This document shows positions 26,442 to 35,614 of a DNA stretch of 64,000 bases, one piece after another. The position numbers and the translations under genes are program-made. Numbering within the stretch: position 1 is the first letter of the stretch; the number at the start of each line of letters is the position of its first letter. The notes under the pieces were generated by a model that was not told the DNA's origin, ran no database searches, and worked only from the letters and a program-made list of their open reading frames with translations. Origin of the DNA: Bradyrhizobium roseum (GTDB lineage Bacteria; Pseudomonadota; Alphaproteobacteria; Rhizobiales; Xanthobacteraceae); the NCBI RefSeq assembly GCF_030413175.1, contig NZ_CP129212.1, forward strand, positions 5,060,450 through 5,124,449, read 5' to 3'.

Positions 26442-27382
26442 TGGAAATTGTCCTTTGAGCGGGTCATGAGATCGATGAAGACGTCTTCCAGCGACGGCTC
26501 GCTATTCTGCCAGTGCCGCTCCTTCCTGTCGCGATAAGGCGCGATGGTCGCTTCCAGTGCGGCCTTGTCGCGGCCCGAGACGTGCAGGCTGGTGCCGAAC
26601 GGCGCCACCATGTCGACGCCGGGTTTGCCGGCGAGTTCGGTCGCAAGCCCATTGAGGTTGTCGCCGGAGACTGTCCAGGTCGACAGCGCCGACTGCGCGA
26701 TCACCTCGTCCACCGTGCCGTGCGCCAGCAAATGACCATAGGCGATATAGGCGATCTCGTGACAGCGTTCGGCCTCGTCCATGTAATGGGTAGAGACCAG
26801 CACCGTCAGCCCGTCGGCGGCGAGCGCATGGATTTCGTTCCAGAAGTCGCGCCGTGCCTTGGGATCGACGCCGGCGGTCGGCTCGTCCAGCAACAGCAAT
26901 TGCGGATTGGGCAACGTGCAGGCGCCGAGCGCCAGCCGCTGCTTCCAGCCGCCCGAAAGCTCGCCGGCGAGTTGCTCCTCGCGGCCGTTCAGCCCGATGC
27001 GCCGGATCATGTCGCGTGCCGCGCCGCGCGCGTCGCGTAGCCCGTAGAGCCGCGCCACGAATTCCAGGTTCTCGCGCACCGAGAGGTCCTGATACAGGCT
27101 GAAGCGCTGCGTCATGTAGCCGACCCGACGCTTGATCTTGTCGGCGTCGCGGCGGATGTCGTAGCCGAGGCAGGTGCCCTCGCCGGCATCCGGCGTCAGC
27201 AACCCGCACAGCATCCGGATGGTCGTGGTCTTGCCGGAGCCGTTTGGCCCAAGGAAACCGTAGATCGAGCCGCGCTTGACCTGCATCGACAGGTCATGCA
27301 CGACCTCGCGGCCGCCGAACGATTTTGACAGGCCCGAGACGTCGATCGCGATGTCGGGGCCTGATGCAGGACCCGCACTCAT
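26438..27382 (-). CDS. ABC-2 type efflux ATP-binding protein (YbhF/CcmA-like)
   Basis: 314 residues: Walker A LGPNGSGKTTT, signature ELSGGWKQRLALG, Walker B LLLLDEPTAGVD, and switch His in VSTHYMDEAERC. A C-terminal extension of about 80 residues is usual in the drug-exporter class. Only one nucleotide-binding domain is present, whereas E. coli YbhF has two, so a homodimer is expected. It overlaps the genes on both sides by 4 nt. Confidence 0.9.
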   Translation of the reverse strand: MSAGPASGPDIAIDVSGLSKSFGGREVVHDLSMQVKRGSIYGFLGPNGSGKTTTIRMLCGLLTPDAGEGTCLGYDIRRDADKIKRRVGYMTQRFSLYQDLSVRENLEFVARLYGLRDARGAARDMIRRIGLNGREEQLAGELSGGWKQRLALGACTLPNPQLLLLDEPTAGVDPKARRDFWNEIHALAADGLTVLVSTHYMDEAERCHEIAYIAYGHLLAHGTVDEVIAQSALSTWTVSGDNLNGLATELAGKPGVDMVAPFGTSLHVSGRDKAALEATIAPYRDRKERHWQNSEPSLEDVFIDLMTRSKDNFQ

Positions 27383-28164
27383 CGCTTGTCCGCCACAGGC
27401 GTTCGGGGATTGAGGAACACGCTGATCGGCTGGCCGACGCGCAGGCTGTCCGGCCGGCTCGGCCGCGCCTGAATCAGGTAGACCAGCTTGTTGCGCTCAT
27501 CGAGGCTGTAGATCACCGGCGGGGTGTATTCCGCCGATGTCGCGATGAAATAGATCTTTGCCGTGAGATCGGTCGCGCAATTGTCGCAGGTCACCTTCAC
27601 CTCGTCGCCGATCGCAAGCTTCGGCAGCTCCGCCTCGGGCACGAAGAAGCGCAGCTTCATGTTGCCGGGCGGCATGATCGACAGCACCGGCCGCTGCGCC
27701 GGCACCATCTCGCCTTCGCGGAAATAAATCTGCTGGATGGTGCCGCCGACCGGCGCAAAGCCGCTACGCCGCGCCAGCCGGGTCTGCGAGGTGTTGACGC
27801 GGGCTTCCGCCACGCGCAACGCCGATGTCGCGGAGTCCAGATTGGCTTGCGTACCGGAGCCGGTCTTGCTCAGCGACGACGCGCGGTCAAAGGTCTGCTG
27901 CGCGTTGGCGAGCGTCGCCTTGTTCTGGTTGAGGTCGGCCTGCTGCAGATCGTCATCGACCGAATAGAGCGGCACGCCGGGCTTTACCTCGTCGCCCTCG
28001 CGCACGTTGAGTTTTGTCACGCGCCCGCTCTCATCGGGGCTGACAAAAATCATGTCGGCCTCGACCCAGCCCTGGAAGCCCGGGTCCTTGCGTTCCATGC
28101 AGCCGGTGAGCACGGCGGCCAGCGCCAGCGCCGCCAGAATTGTCACTGTTCGCGACGAGGTCAT
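27379..28164 (-). CDS. HlyD-family periplasmic adaptor lipoprotein (YbhG-like)
   Basis: 261 residues with a lipoprotein signal ending LTGC (Cys22), then a biotinyl-lipoyl-like hairpin (EGDEVKPGVPLYSVDDDL) around a coiled-coil of about 70 residues (LNQNKATLANAQQTFDRASSL) and a returning half RRSGFAPVGGTIQQIYFREGEMVPAQRPVLSI. It should bridge the ABC exporter to an outer-membrane channel that is not encoded here. Overlaps both neighbouring genes by 4 nt. Confidence 0.88.
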   Translation of the reverse strand: MTSSRTVTILAALALAAVLTGCMERKDPGFQGWVEADMIFVSPDESGRVTKLNVREGDEVKPGVPLYSVDDDLQQADLNQNKATLANAQQTFDRASSLSKTGSGTQANLDSATSALRVAEARVNTSQTRLARRSGFAPVGGTIQQIYFREGEMVPAQRPVLSIMPPGNMKLRFFVPEAELPKLAIGDEVKVTCDNCATDLTAKIYFIATSAEYTPPVIYSLDERNKLVYLIQARPSRPDSLRVGQPISVFLNPRTPVADKR

Positions 28165-28817
28165 GTCGTCCTCCGTTCGCCAAAAATCAGGTCGAGATGC
28201 ACCCGAAACATCTCGATGGCATCCAGTGGCGCGTGCTTGCTGAAAAGGCTCTGCCAGATCACCGCGATCAGCGCGGGCGCGATCAGGATCTGCGGAAACT
28301 GCGCCAGGTCCTTGTTGCGGATCTCGCCGCGGGCGATCCCAAGCGCGATGGCGGCCCGCATTCCGGCCAGCCCCTTGGAGACCACCTCGCGGTAGTAGAA
28401 GTCGGCAATGTCGGGAAAACGCGGCCCCTCGGCGACGATCAGGCGCACGATGTCGCCGCGCCGCGTCGTCGTCACTTCGTGGATGAAGGTGCGGACGAAG
28501 CCCTCAATCATGTCGCGGACCGATCCGCCGACCGGCGGCGGGCCTGAAGCAAGCCGATTCACCAGCGGCACGATGGCGGTTCGTATCAATTCCTCGAACA
28601 GCGCTTCCTTGTCCTTGAAGTGCAGATAGATCGTGCCCTTGGCGACGCCGGCGCGGCTGGCGACGTCGTCGAGCCGCGTCGCGGCAAAGCCCCGGGCGAT
28701 GAACTCGTACATCGCCGCTTCGATGATCGCCTCCCGCCGCTCCGCGGCGCGCTCGGCGCGGTTGGAAACGGGCTTTTCGGCGAGTTTCCGGACGGTTTTG
28801 CTGGGTTGCCTTGCCAT
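28161..28817 (-). CDS. TetR/AcrR-family repressor of the adjacent efflux operon
   Basis: 218 residues. The N-terminal TetR helix-turn-helix (about 20-70) reads RREAIIEAAMYEFIARGF and DDVASRAGVAKGTIYLHFKDKEALF; the rest is a ligand-binding helical domain. First gene of its own operon (TetR-HlyD-ATPase-permease) and preceded at 10 bp by a perfect palindrome, so autorepression relieved by a ligand is likely. Confidence 0.9.
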   Translation of the reverse strand: MARQPSKTVRKLAEKPVSNRAERAAERREAIIEAAMYEFIARGFAATRLDDVASRAGVAKGTIYLHFKDKEALFEELIRTAIVPLVNRLASGPPPVGGSVRDMIEGFVRTFIHEVTTTRRGDIVRLIVAEGPRFPDIADFYYREVVSKGLAGMRAAIALGIARGEIRNKDLAQFPQILIAPALIAVIWQSLFSKHAPLDAIEMFRVHLDLIFGERRTT

Positions 28818-28826
28818 ACTAAAAAT

Positions 28827-28846
28827 ATGACTGACTAGTCAGTCAT
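28827..28846. promoter_or_regulatory. Probable TetR operator
   Basis: ATGACTGACTAGTCAGTCAT is a perfect 20-bp palindrome located 10 bp before the TetR start codon. TGACTGACTAGTCAGTCA-like sites are recognised by several AcrR/TetR proteins (established knowledge of the family). Binding here is inferred. Confidence 0.8.
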
Positions 28847-29202
28847 TGTCAATTTCAATGAATAAGCGACCCTTCACATGGCCGTGAGCGGCATTTGCTG
28901 CCCTGGATGATTGTCTGCGGTCCGGGATGCCGGCGATATCCCACATACGCGGGGTGTCTGGCCCGAGATGTCTCGTCGCGCGCAAGGCAATACGAGCATG
29001 GGATTGCAGCACGATTGATTGCTTCGTCGCTGCGCTGCTCGCGATGGCGGACGCGTTCTCAGGCCTGCGATGAGCGAGTAACGGCTCGACCTAGCCGGAA
29101 GTAGCGTGGCCGATGCCACCCTCCTTGCTAGAGTTGTGGGAAGCGCGCCGATCATTTTCTGATCGCAGAAGCGGGCGTTGCAAGTTGCGATGGAGAACGC
29201 AG
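28847..29202. other. Intergenic region with a repeat remnant
   Basis: About 355 bp. At 29015-29050 there is TTGATTGCTTCGTCGCTGCG, resembling the right arm of the 25130 palindrome but without its partner. No gene is convincing. Confidence 0.4.
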
Positions 29203-29950
29203 ATGAGCAGGCTCTCTGAAGGTTTTTCCTTGCGCCGGTGGCTGCGCGCCAGGCGCAAATCCGCCGGGGATGCCACGCATTCATCCGAGCGAATTGCGGG
29301 CGATCGCCGTCAACTGCTGCAGGCGCTCTCCGCCATCGCCGGCAGTGGCGCGCTGTCCGCGATGGCGCATCCGGCCGAAGCTAGGGATTCGAGCGAACTG
29401 CCGCCGCCCAAGCGGGCGTTGACCGGGCGCGATGAGGCCGGCAAGTCGGTGTTCAAATCCTTCGACGTCACCTCCAAAGTCGTGGAGATCGATTCCAACC
29501 CCGGGCTGACGTTCTACGAACTGTACAGGACGGAAGGCGTGCCCGCCCTCACCGGCCTGGAGCCGGATCCGATGGCGACCGGGACGAAAGGCTTTCCCGG
29601 CCCCGGGGGGCACGATCTTCCGGCTGATCTCCTATCCGCCCAAACGTCCCGAAGGCTACAAGCCGCCGCCGGGCGTTACCTTCGAGAGCGGTATCAAGGA
29701 GCTGTCGGACAAGCTCCGCGGCATGGGCGATCATTTTGAGCGCGGCACGCCGGGCATGCATACGACCGATACGATCGACTACGGGGTCGTGGTTCGCGGC
29801 GAGATGACGCTGGAATTGGACGACGGGCAGAAGGTGCACCTGCGCCAGGGGGACTGCATCGTTCAGAACGGCACCCGCCATCGCTGGCGCAACCCGCTGC
29901 CGGAGCCCTGCCTGATGGCCTTCATCTCGGTTGGCGGCAGGCGCGGCTGA
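29203..29950 (+). pseudogene. Tat-exported cupin-domain protein, interrupted by a frameshift
   Basis: The first part, from the ATG at 29203, has a twin-arginine-type signal (DRRQLLQALSAIAGSGALSAMA). It ends in the wrong frame after GFPGPGG, at a run of six G (29605-29610). Shifting by one base restores TIFRLISYPPKRPEG and then GMHTTDTIDYGVVVRGEMTLELDDG, a cupin barrel with the conserved QGDCIVQNGTRHRW. Removing one G makes a continuous protein of about 248 residues. It may be a true pseudogene, a phase-variable tract, or a sequencing error in the homopolymer. Confidence 0.75.
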
Positions 29951-30041
29951 TCCGATCAAAGTAAAATGGTGCGAGGCCGTTCGCGGTGATATCATTAGCC
30001 CGTCGAAGCCCTCGCCATTTGGGAATAGAAGGGGTCATCGC

Positions 30042-30470
30042 ATGACGTCGGACGGAATGGCCCTCGCTGCCATTGTCATCCTGATTTTTCCGATGGGTTA
30101 TTTTTTTCTCGCTTCGCCCGCCTTTCTGCTGGTGAAGCTCGACATTCCACCCGTCACGCAGTTACTGCGCGGCATGTTCAATGCGCATTTTCTGATGATG
30201 CGCATCGCCGCCATCATCGGGACGGTGACCTTCGCGCTGACGGGGCGATTGGTTTTCGCAATCGGCGTCGCCTTGATCGCAGCTTTCGCGGTATGGGCGC
30301 GCGGCTGGTTTCTGCGGCAGTGGGATGTGCAGCTCCGCGCCAGGGATGCCGGCGACGCCGCTGTAGTGCGCCGGCTGCGGCGGCTGCATTGGGGCGGCAT
30401 GCTGGCCAACGCGATATTGCTGTTCGCGATCGTGGTCAGCATCCCTTATGTCGCAGCCACGACGACGTAA
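30042..30470 (+). CDS. Small hydrophobic membrane protein
   Basis: 142 residues with about four hydrophobic segments (5-27, 50-66, 68-88, 114-135). AAGGGG lies about 8 nt before the ATG at 30042. No known domain is recognised; it may be a DUF1772-like four-helix membrane protein, but this is a guess from layout. It follows the cupin gene in the same direction at a distance of about 90 bp. Confidence 0.65.
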   Translation: MTSDGMALAAIVILIFPMGYFFLASPAFLLVKLDIPPVTQLLRGMFNAHFLMMRIAAIIGTVTFALTGRLVFAIGVALIAAFAVWARGWFLRQWDVQLRARDAGDAAVVRRLRRLHWGGMLANAILLFAIVVSIPYVAATTT

Positions 30471-30556
30471 TCGGTTTTTAGCCCGGACGAACGCAGCGAC
30501 ATCCGGGACAGACCCGCATATCGCTCCGCTCTTGCGGGCTGCTCTCTTGCTCGCGC

Positions 30557-31645
30557 TCAGCCCTTGCGCATCTTGCTGAGCAGGTAATTGTCGTAATAGT
30601 TCTCCGCGATCTGCGTATAGAACAGCACTTCCTTCATGTACGCGTCGTGGCTTTCCTTGGTCTTCTTGAACAGCGGACTCTTCTCGGCGATCTCGTTGAG
30701 ATGGTCCTGGGTTGCCTTGTAACAGGCTTCCATGACCGGCTGCGGGAATGCGCGCAACTCGGCGCCGCCACCGACCAGCCGCTTCAGGGCAGCCGGATTG
30801 ACGCTGTCGTATTTTTCGATCATCCACGCCCCCGCAGCCGAGGCAGCCTGGTTGACGATCGCCTGGTACTGCTTCGGCAGTGAATTCCATTTCTCATCGT
30901 TGACGATCATGTGCAGCATGGCGCCGCCTTCCCACCAGCCGGGGAAGTAGTAGTATTTTGCGACCTTGTAGAAGCCGAGCTTCTCGTCGTCATAGGGGCC
31001 GACGAACTCTGCGGCGTCGATCGAGCCCTTTTCCAGCGCTGAATAGACCTCGCCGCCCGCGATCTGCTGCGGCACGATGCCGAGCTTGGCCAGCACATGG
31101 CCGCCCATGCCGGCGATGCGGAATTTCAGGCCCTGCAGATCATCGACCGTCTTGATCTCCTTGCGGAACCAGCCGCCCATCTGCGTGCCGGAATTGCCGC
31201 ACAGGATCGCGTGGGTCTTGAACGGCTTAAGCGCCTCGTTGCAGAGGTCGGCGCCGCCGCCGAACGACCACCAGGAATGCTGGTGGCGGTGGTTCATGCC
31301 GAACGGCGCGCCGGTCGCATAGGCCAGCGCCGGCTCCTTGCCGATGTAGAAATACAGCGGCGTCTGCGCCATCTCGACGGTTGCAGAGCTCACGGCATCC
31401 AGCGCCTGCAGGCCGGGCACGATCTCGCCCGCCGCAAAGGTCTGGATCTGAAACTTGTTGTCGGTGGCGTCAGCGACGTATTTGGCGAAGGTCTGCGCCG
31501 TGCCGTAGATGGTATCGAGCGATTTTGGAAAGCTCGACGTCAGGCGCCATTTGATCTCGGGCGCTGACTGCGCGATCGCGGGCGCCGCAACCAGGGTGGT
31601 CGCGCCGGCCACGGCGCCACCTTTGAGAAATGTACGGCGTTTCAT
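30557..31645 (-). CDS. TRAP transporter substrate-binding protein DctP (TakP-like), orphan
   Basis: 362 residues from the ATG at 31645. The Tat-type signal MKRRTFLKGGAVAGATTLVAAPAIA is followed by the DctP fold (IKWRLTSSFPKSLDTIYGTAQTFAKYV). The later segment LKFRIAGMGGHVLAKLGIVPQQIAGGEVYSALEKGSIDAAEFVGPYDD contains the conserved ligand Arg region. The subfamily binding 2-oxo acids or lactate is the closest in style. No DctQ/DctM permease genes are adjacent. Confidence 0.87.
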   Translation of the reverse strand: MKRRTFLKGGAVAGATTLVAAPAIAQSAPEIKWRLTSSFPKSLDTIYGTAQTFAKYVADATDNKFQIQTFAAGEIVPGLQALDAVSSATVEMAQTPLYFYIGKEPALAYATGAPFGMNHRHQHSWWSFGGGADLCNEALKPFKTHAILCGNSGTQMGGWFRKEIKTVDDLQGLKFRIAGMGGHVLAKLGIVPQQIAGGEVYSALEKGSIDAAEFVGPYDDEKLGFYKVAKYYYFPGWWEGGAMLHMIVNDEKWNSLPKQYQAIVNQAASAAGAWMIEKYDSVNPAALKRLVGGGAELRAFPQPVMEACYKATQDHLNEIAEKSPLFKKTKESHDAYMKEVLFYTQIAENYYDNYLLSKMRKG

Positions 31646-31905
31646 GATATGCTTACTCCCTGAAATTGCTGGTCGGTTGGCGCGGGGTTGAGAAGCTTCC
31701 GCAGCCATTCGGTGCTGAGAATAGCGACTTTTGAGGCATGGATGGAAGCGCCAAACCGGGCTTCTACCAAACCATTGCGCACCGCGGCAACCTCGGTGGC
31801 ACATCGCCTCAGGCGCCTTGCCGGACTTGAAATCGCCGCTGTGGCAACCGCATAGTTTGCTGCAGGGGCGCCGCATAGAGCGCCCTTTTCTTGGGGAGGA
31901 TACAG

Positions 31906-32859
31906 ATGAAAGCATTCATGATGGGTGTGGCGATCACACTCGCCTTTTCCGCCACAGCCTACGCGCAAGCGCCGACCTGGACCGTCCCGGAGGAGAGCCA
32001 GCGTTGTCCGTCGAAATGGGGGGCAACCGACGAGCGCGGCTCGGCCAATCACCAGAAGCCCGCGGCTGTGTTGAACGCCGCCAAGCTGATCAAGACCGGC
32101 GAGGTGACCGAACTTGCGCATGTGCTCGGCCCCAGCATGGCGTTCTTCGGAACGCGGCGCTTCGACGTGCACACCAAGCGCACCTTTATGAACCAGTTCT
32201 CCAACATGCGCGGCTCGAACGAGGAGGTCGTCATCACCGAACTCGGCCAGGTCGGCACCCAGTTCGACGGCTTTGCGCACCAGACCCATCTCAATAGCTG
32301 GTACAATTGCCAGAAGGTCGACGAGAACGTCGATCGCAGCGGCTTCAAGAAGTTCGGCATCCACAATGTCGGCGCGCTGTTCACGCGCGGCGTCCTGATC
32401 GACGTCGCCGGCTTCAAGGGCGTCGAGATGCTGGGCGACAATTACGAGATCACGGTGGAAGACCTCGAGGGTGCGCTCAAGAAGCAGAACCTGGCGCTGC
32501 AGCCCGGCGACGCGGTCCTCATTCACACCGGCTGGGGCAAGCTCTACGGCAAGGACAACGCGCGCTACGTGAAATCCTGCCCGGGCATCGGCGTACCGGC
32601 CGCGCTGTGGCTGGCCGCGAAGGATCCGATGCTGCTCGGCGCCGACAACTGGCCGGTGGAGGTCTCGCCCAACCCCGACAAGCAATTGTCGCTTCCGGTG
32701 CATCAGGTCGCGCTGGTGGTGAACGGCATTCACCTGCTGGAGAACCTCAAGCTCGACGATCTCGCGCAAAAGGGCGTCGGCGAATTTGCCTTCGTGATGC
32801 AGCCGCTCAAGATTCAGGGCGGCTCGGGCTCGACCGTGTCGCCGATCGCCGTGCGGTAA
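31906..32859 (+). CDS. Exported cyclase-family hydrolase (kynurenine-formamidase fold)
   Basis: 317 residues from the ATG at 31906, with GGGGAGGA 5 nt upstream. Sec signal peptide (to about residue 20, TAYAQ). The metal-binding HxGTHxD-type motif of this family is represented by VGTQFDGFAHQTHLN, with further HTGWG and a C-terminal LPVHQVALVVNGIH. Members hydrolyse or cyclise small amides and lactones; periplasmic examples are often linked to carboxylate transporters. It is divergent from the DctP receptor gene, suggesting joint regulation. Confidence 0.83.
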   Translation: MKAFMMGVAITLAFSATAYAQAPTWTVPEESQRCPSKWGATDERGSANHQKPAAVLNAAKLIKTGEVTELAHVLGPSMAFFGTRRFDVHTKRTFMNQFSNMRGSNEEVVITELGQVGTQFDGFAHQTHLNSWYNCQKVDENVDRSGFKKFGIHNVGALFTRGVLIDVAGFKGVEMLGDNYEITVEDLEGALKKQNLALQPGDAVLIHTGWGKLYGKDNARYVKSCPGIGVPAALWLAAKDPMLLGADNWPVEVSPNPDKQLSLPVHQVALVVNGIHLLENLKLDDLAQKGVGEFAFVMQPLKIQGGSGSTVSPIAVR

Positions 32860-33054
32860 ATTCTTCGATTTTGGCAAGCCCGGTGCTTTCGGTTTCGCAA
32901 ACCGCGGCTCCGCCCGGCCACAAGCGGCGTCCGTCCTGGAAACAGAACGGACGTCGCCCAAATGCCTACCGAACGGTACCGGTATCCGCCCGGCCAATCA
33001 TGACAAGGCAAGCGAAGGGCGACGCGGCCGGCCCCGCCCGCCGCTCGAACGCCG

Positions 33055-33276
33055 CTATTGCGCGGTCAACGATCTATCCGGCCCCGCCGGAGCGGCGTGC
33101 TCCCGCAGTCGGTCGAATTCGCCTGGGTGATAGGTAGCGCCGTCGGGCGTAACGATCTCGACGTTCCAGCAGCCGTCCGAGATCAACTCCCCGGCCTTCT
33201 TCAACGCAGCCGGAACCGACGCGCGGTTGAGGGTCACGTTTCCTGCCGTATCCTGCGCATGAATTAAGAATCTCAT
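33055..33276 (-). CDS. Small conserved hypothetical protein
   Basis: 73 residues from the ATG at 33276 (MRFLIHAQDTAGN), chosen because GGGGAGG lies about 10 nt upstream. It is a soluble, compact sequence containing AALKKAGELISDGCWNVEIVTPDG, resembling short proteins common in Bradyrhizobium. Function unknown. Confidence 0.6.
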   Translation of the reverse strand: MRFLIHAQDTAGNVTLNRASVPAALKKAGELISDGCWNVEIVTPDGATYHPGEFDRLREHAAPAGPDRSLTAQ

Positions 33277-33330
33277 AGGGCCGCCTCCCCGGGGCAAATC
33301 ACAGCCATTCTCGCCCGGGGCGCCGCAGCG

Positions 33331-33573
33331 TCAAGGGCTTTGCCACTCACTTCGCAAACGGTTGACCCAGCCTCCCCGTCCGGCCGGCGCACGCGGCGGA
33401 CAGGCCGTCTCCAGATAGTTCACCACGGTTTCACGGTCCTTGTCATCGAGCGGCGGCATGCCCGCGGCAAACTCCTGCGGACTTTCCTCGCGCGGGACGA
33501 AAGCCGTTTGCGCAGTGGCCGGCGTGATCAGGCGCGCACCGGTCAGAGCGAACCACCGCAAGCACTGCATCAT
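33331..33573 (-). pseudogene. Internally deleted small c-type cytochrome gene
   Basis: The minus-strand frame gives a short signal-like start (MMQCLRWFALTGARLITPATAQ), then FVPREESPQEFAAG, and jumps to MPPLDDKDRETVVNYLETACPPR, the C-terminal tail of small cytochrome c proteins. The part between, which should carry CxxCH and the haem pocket, is missing, so no functional cytochrome can be made. The recognition rests on the family's start and tail motifs. Confidence 0.5.
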
Positions 33574-33608
33574 CCGACCAGCACGGTGCACTGCGTCAGT
33601 CGTCGGTG

Positions 33609-34241
33609 TTACAATAGAAAGGTCGTTACGCTGGCGCCGCCAATTGATAGGACCACTGCCGCAAGAACAATGCAAAAGACGATCCAGTGACGAAACCGCC
33701 AATCGAACGAATATTTCACACCGGCCGCCGCCGCAGCCACCAAAATCAGGCCGCCGGCGAGGTATGAATAGGCTTCTAATGATGGCTGGCTGCCGAGACC
33801 CACTGCCCCGAGGTAGACGACCTCTACCGCGGCGATTCCGGCGATAGCCGATCCGATCAGCAACACTGCGCGGCTGACGAAATAGATGACACTGGTCTCG
33901 GCTTTGGTTCCGCGAATGCAAAGAAGCAGGATGGCAGCTATCGACAGGAGAACGCCGCTTGTGACGACGGGCCGCTGAGGAAAAGCTTCAAGCAAGGTGA
34001 TCACACCAAGAAGCCACACCTCCGCCAGCAGCAAAGCGACCGCGACAGCAATGATCAACAGGGCCAGTTGGCCCAGGACGGTCCAGGCGTCATGTCGCAA
34101 TCGGGCCTCCAGCAGGTAGCGCCGGATAACACGTTGCCCCGAGGGTAATTTGGCTCGGGCGTGGGCTCTATGAAAGGCTTCACATTGCGAGCAACTTGAC
34201 CCAGCCTTGGCATCCGAAGCGGATCCCGGCGCTACGATCAA
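33609..34241 (-). CDS. Hypothetical integral membrane protein
   Basis: 210 residues with about five hydrophobic segments (55-80, 93-110, 120-140, 150-168, 185-207). The N-terminal part carries Cys residues in SSCSQCEAF. It probably starts at a TTG that overlaps the stop of the acetyltransferase gene, implying translational coupling. No family recognised. Confidence 0.55.
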   Translation of the reverse strand: MIVAPGSASDAKAGSSCSQCEAFHRAHARAKLPSGQRVIRRYLLEARLRHDAWTVLGQLALLIIAVAVALLLAEVWLLGVITLLEAFPQRPVVTSGVLLSIAAILLLCIRGTKAETSVIYFVSRAVLLIGSAIAGIAAVEVVYLGAVGLGSQPSLEAYSYLAGGLILVAAAAAGVKYSFDWRFRHWIVFCIVLAAVVLSIGGASVTTFLL

Positions 34242-34864
34242 GCTGGACCCGCTGGCAACCCACGCCCGGCCGCGATCGCGTGGCGCATCAGGATGCTGCC
34301 GCCGCTATGGGAGAGTCGGGGATGCGCCGGGATATCGGCGATACCTATCCTGACGAAATGCCTCGCTTCATAGAAATTCACCGCAGGAATATTGTCGGCC
34401 CAGACATGCAGGCTCAGGCGATCGTAACCGGCCTCGGCCGCCAGGGATTCCGCCCAGACCAGCAGCGCAGCGCCGATGCCCAGTCCACGATGAGCGCCGT
34501 CAACCGCCAGGCAGTTCAGGAACATGCTACCCCAGTCCTGCAGTTCCAGCATCGGCCGGATGTGATCGTGGCGCTCCGATCCGAGCAGCACATGATGGTC
34601 TTCCCTCAGCAAATCGGCGGGAAAGGCGTTCGCGACGGCGACGATGTCACCCTCCGGGCCAAGCGACGCGACCCGGCAATTGCGGTAAGAGATCGGATAT
34701 CGTTCGCCGCCGATGCCGCTCGACAGCAAGTCGACGGCAGTTACAAACGGGATCAGATCGTCAAACAGGAATTCATAGACACCGCCGCCGGCGATGCACA
34801 TGAACCGCGCCACATCGCGGCTGTCCTCGGCGCGGGCCATGCGATAGACGATATCAGCCGTCAT
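34238..34864 (-). CDS. GNAT-family N-acetyltransferase
   Basis: 208 residues of GNAT fold. Motif A is visible as LAVDGAHRGLGIGAALLVWAESLA (acetyl-CoA pyrophosphate loop), followed by LHVWADNIPAVNFYEARHF (motif B). The substrate is unknown. It forms a two-gene transcript with the membrane protein after it. Confidence 0.85.
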   Translation of the reverse strand: MTADIVYRMARAEDSRDVARFMCIAGGGVYEFLFDDLIPFVTAVDLLSSGIGGERYPISYRNCRVASLGPEGDIVAVANAFPADLLREDHHVLLGSERHDHIRPMLELQDWGSMFLNCLAVDGAHRGLGIGAALLVWAESLAAEAGYDRLSLHVWADNIPAVNFYEARHFVRIGIADIPAHPRLSHSGGSILMRHAIAAGRGLPAGPA

Positions 34865-35066
34865 TTGTCAGTCCCGGCAGACGGGGTGGCCGTGTCGTGC
34901 GCGCAACGAATTCCCCGACATGCGCCATCGTACTTGTCCGAGACACATTAGGAGGCGAACAGCTTTTCACATTTGATCGGCGTCAAACGTTCCGTTCGCA
35001 CGAAGCGCGGACGCAATATGTGACGATTCCATGATGGAAGCGTGGATACCGGGGCGAAGCCGAAAC

Positions 35067-35477
35067 TTAGCTGTGAAACTTCAGCCCGTCGACAATCTTG
35101 TCGATCACCTTGCGTTCGGCCCGCATCGCGACGCCGACCAGATTGAGTTCGGCGCGGATCACCGCGCGCACCACCTCGCGGTTGGCGGCGTCATGCGTGG
35201 TCTTGAACATGTCCTCGGTATAGACAGCGGGCGTGACGTTCCGCGCCAGCGTCCGTTCGAGTGCGCGGGAAAGTGCTGCCCGGTCGGCGCCGTAGATCAG
35301 GATCGGCTGGCCGATCAGCGACAGGTATTGCGTGCCTGATGCGTCGCCATAGGGTTCGCCGATACATTCGGCAAAGGCCGCGGCAATGCCGCCGGCGAGA
35401 AACGACGCGACGTTGAGCTTCTGCCACGTTTCGAGATCGGTCCGGATCACGACCGCGATCTTGGTGTCGAATTGCAT
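35067..35477 (-). CDS. DUF2000 family protein
   Basis: 136 residues beginning MQFDTKIAVVIRTDLETWQKLNVASFLAGG. The DUF2000 fold is related to peptidyl-tRNA hydrolase II-like structures, and the conserved central LSLIGQPILIYGAD is seen. Function unknown. A two-armed palindromic repeat begins 24 bp upstream of its start codon. Confidence 0.8.
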   Translation of the reverse strand: MQFDTKIAVVIRTDLETWQKLNVASFLAGGIAAAFAECIGEPYGDASGTQYLSLIGQPILIYGADRAALSRALERTLARNVTPAVYTEDMFKTTHDAANREVVRAVIRAELNLVGVAMRAERKVIDKIVDGLKFHS

Positions 35478-35500
35478 GATGTCTCCGAGGTGATGATGCC

Positions 35501-35603
35501 GTCATTCCGGGGCGCGCATAACGCGAACCCGGAATCCAACTGGCCGCAATTTCGGCGGTGACATGGATTCCGGGTTCGATGCTGCGCATCGCCCCGCAAT
35601 GAC
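35501..35603. repeat. Two-armed palindromic repeat (CCGGAAT family)
   Basis: GTCATTCCGGGGCGCG...CCCGGAATCCA, a spacer, then TGGATTCCGGGTTCG...GCCCCGCAATGAC. The right arm has one G-to-C change at CCGGAAT. It lies between the DUF2000 and DUF4189 genes. Confidence 0.85.
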
Positions 35604-35614
35604 GGTAACAGAAA

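Noticed and set aside
25230..26537. A 435-codon plus-strand frame opposite the ABC-2 permease
   Set aside because: Low-complexity His/Arg/Gln-rich translation typical of an antisense shadow; the permease and ATPase are well supported.
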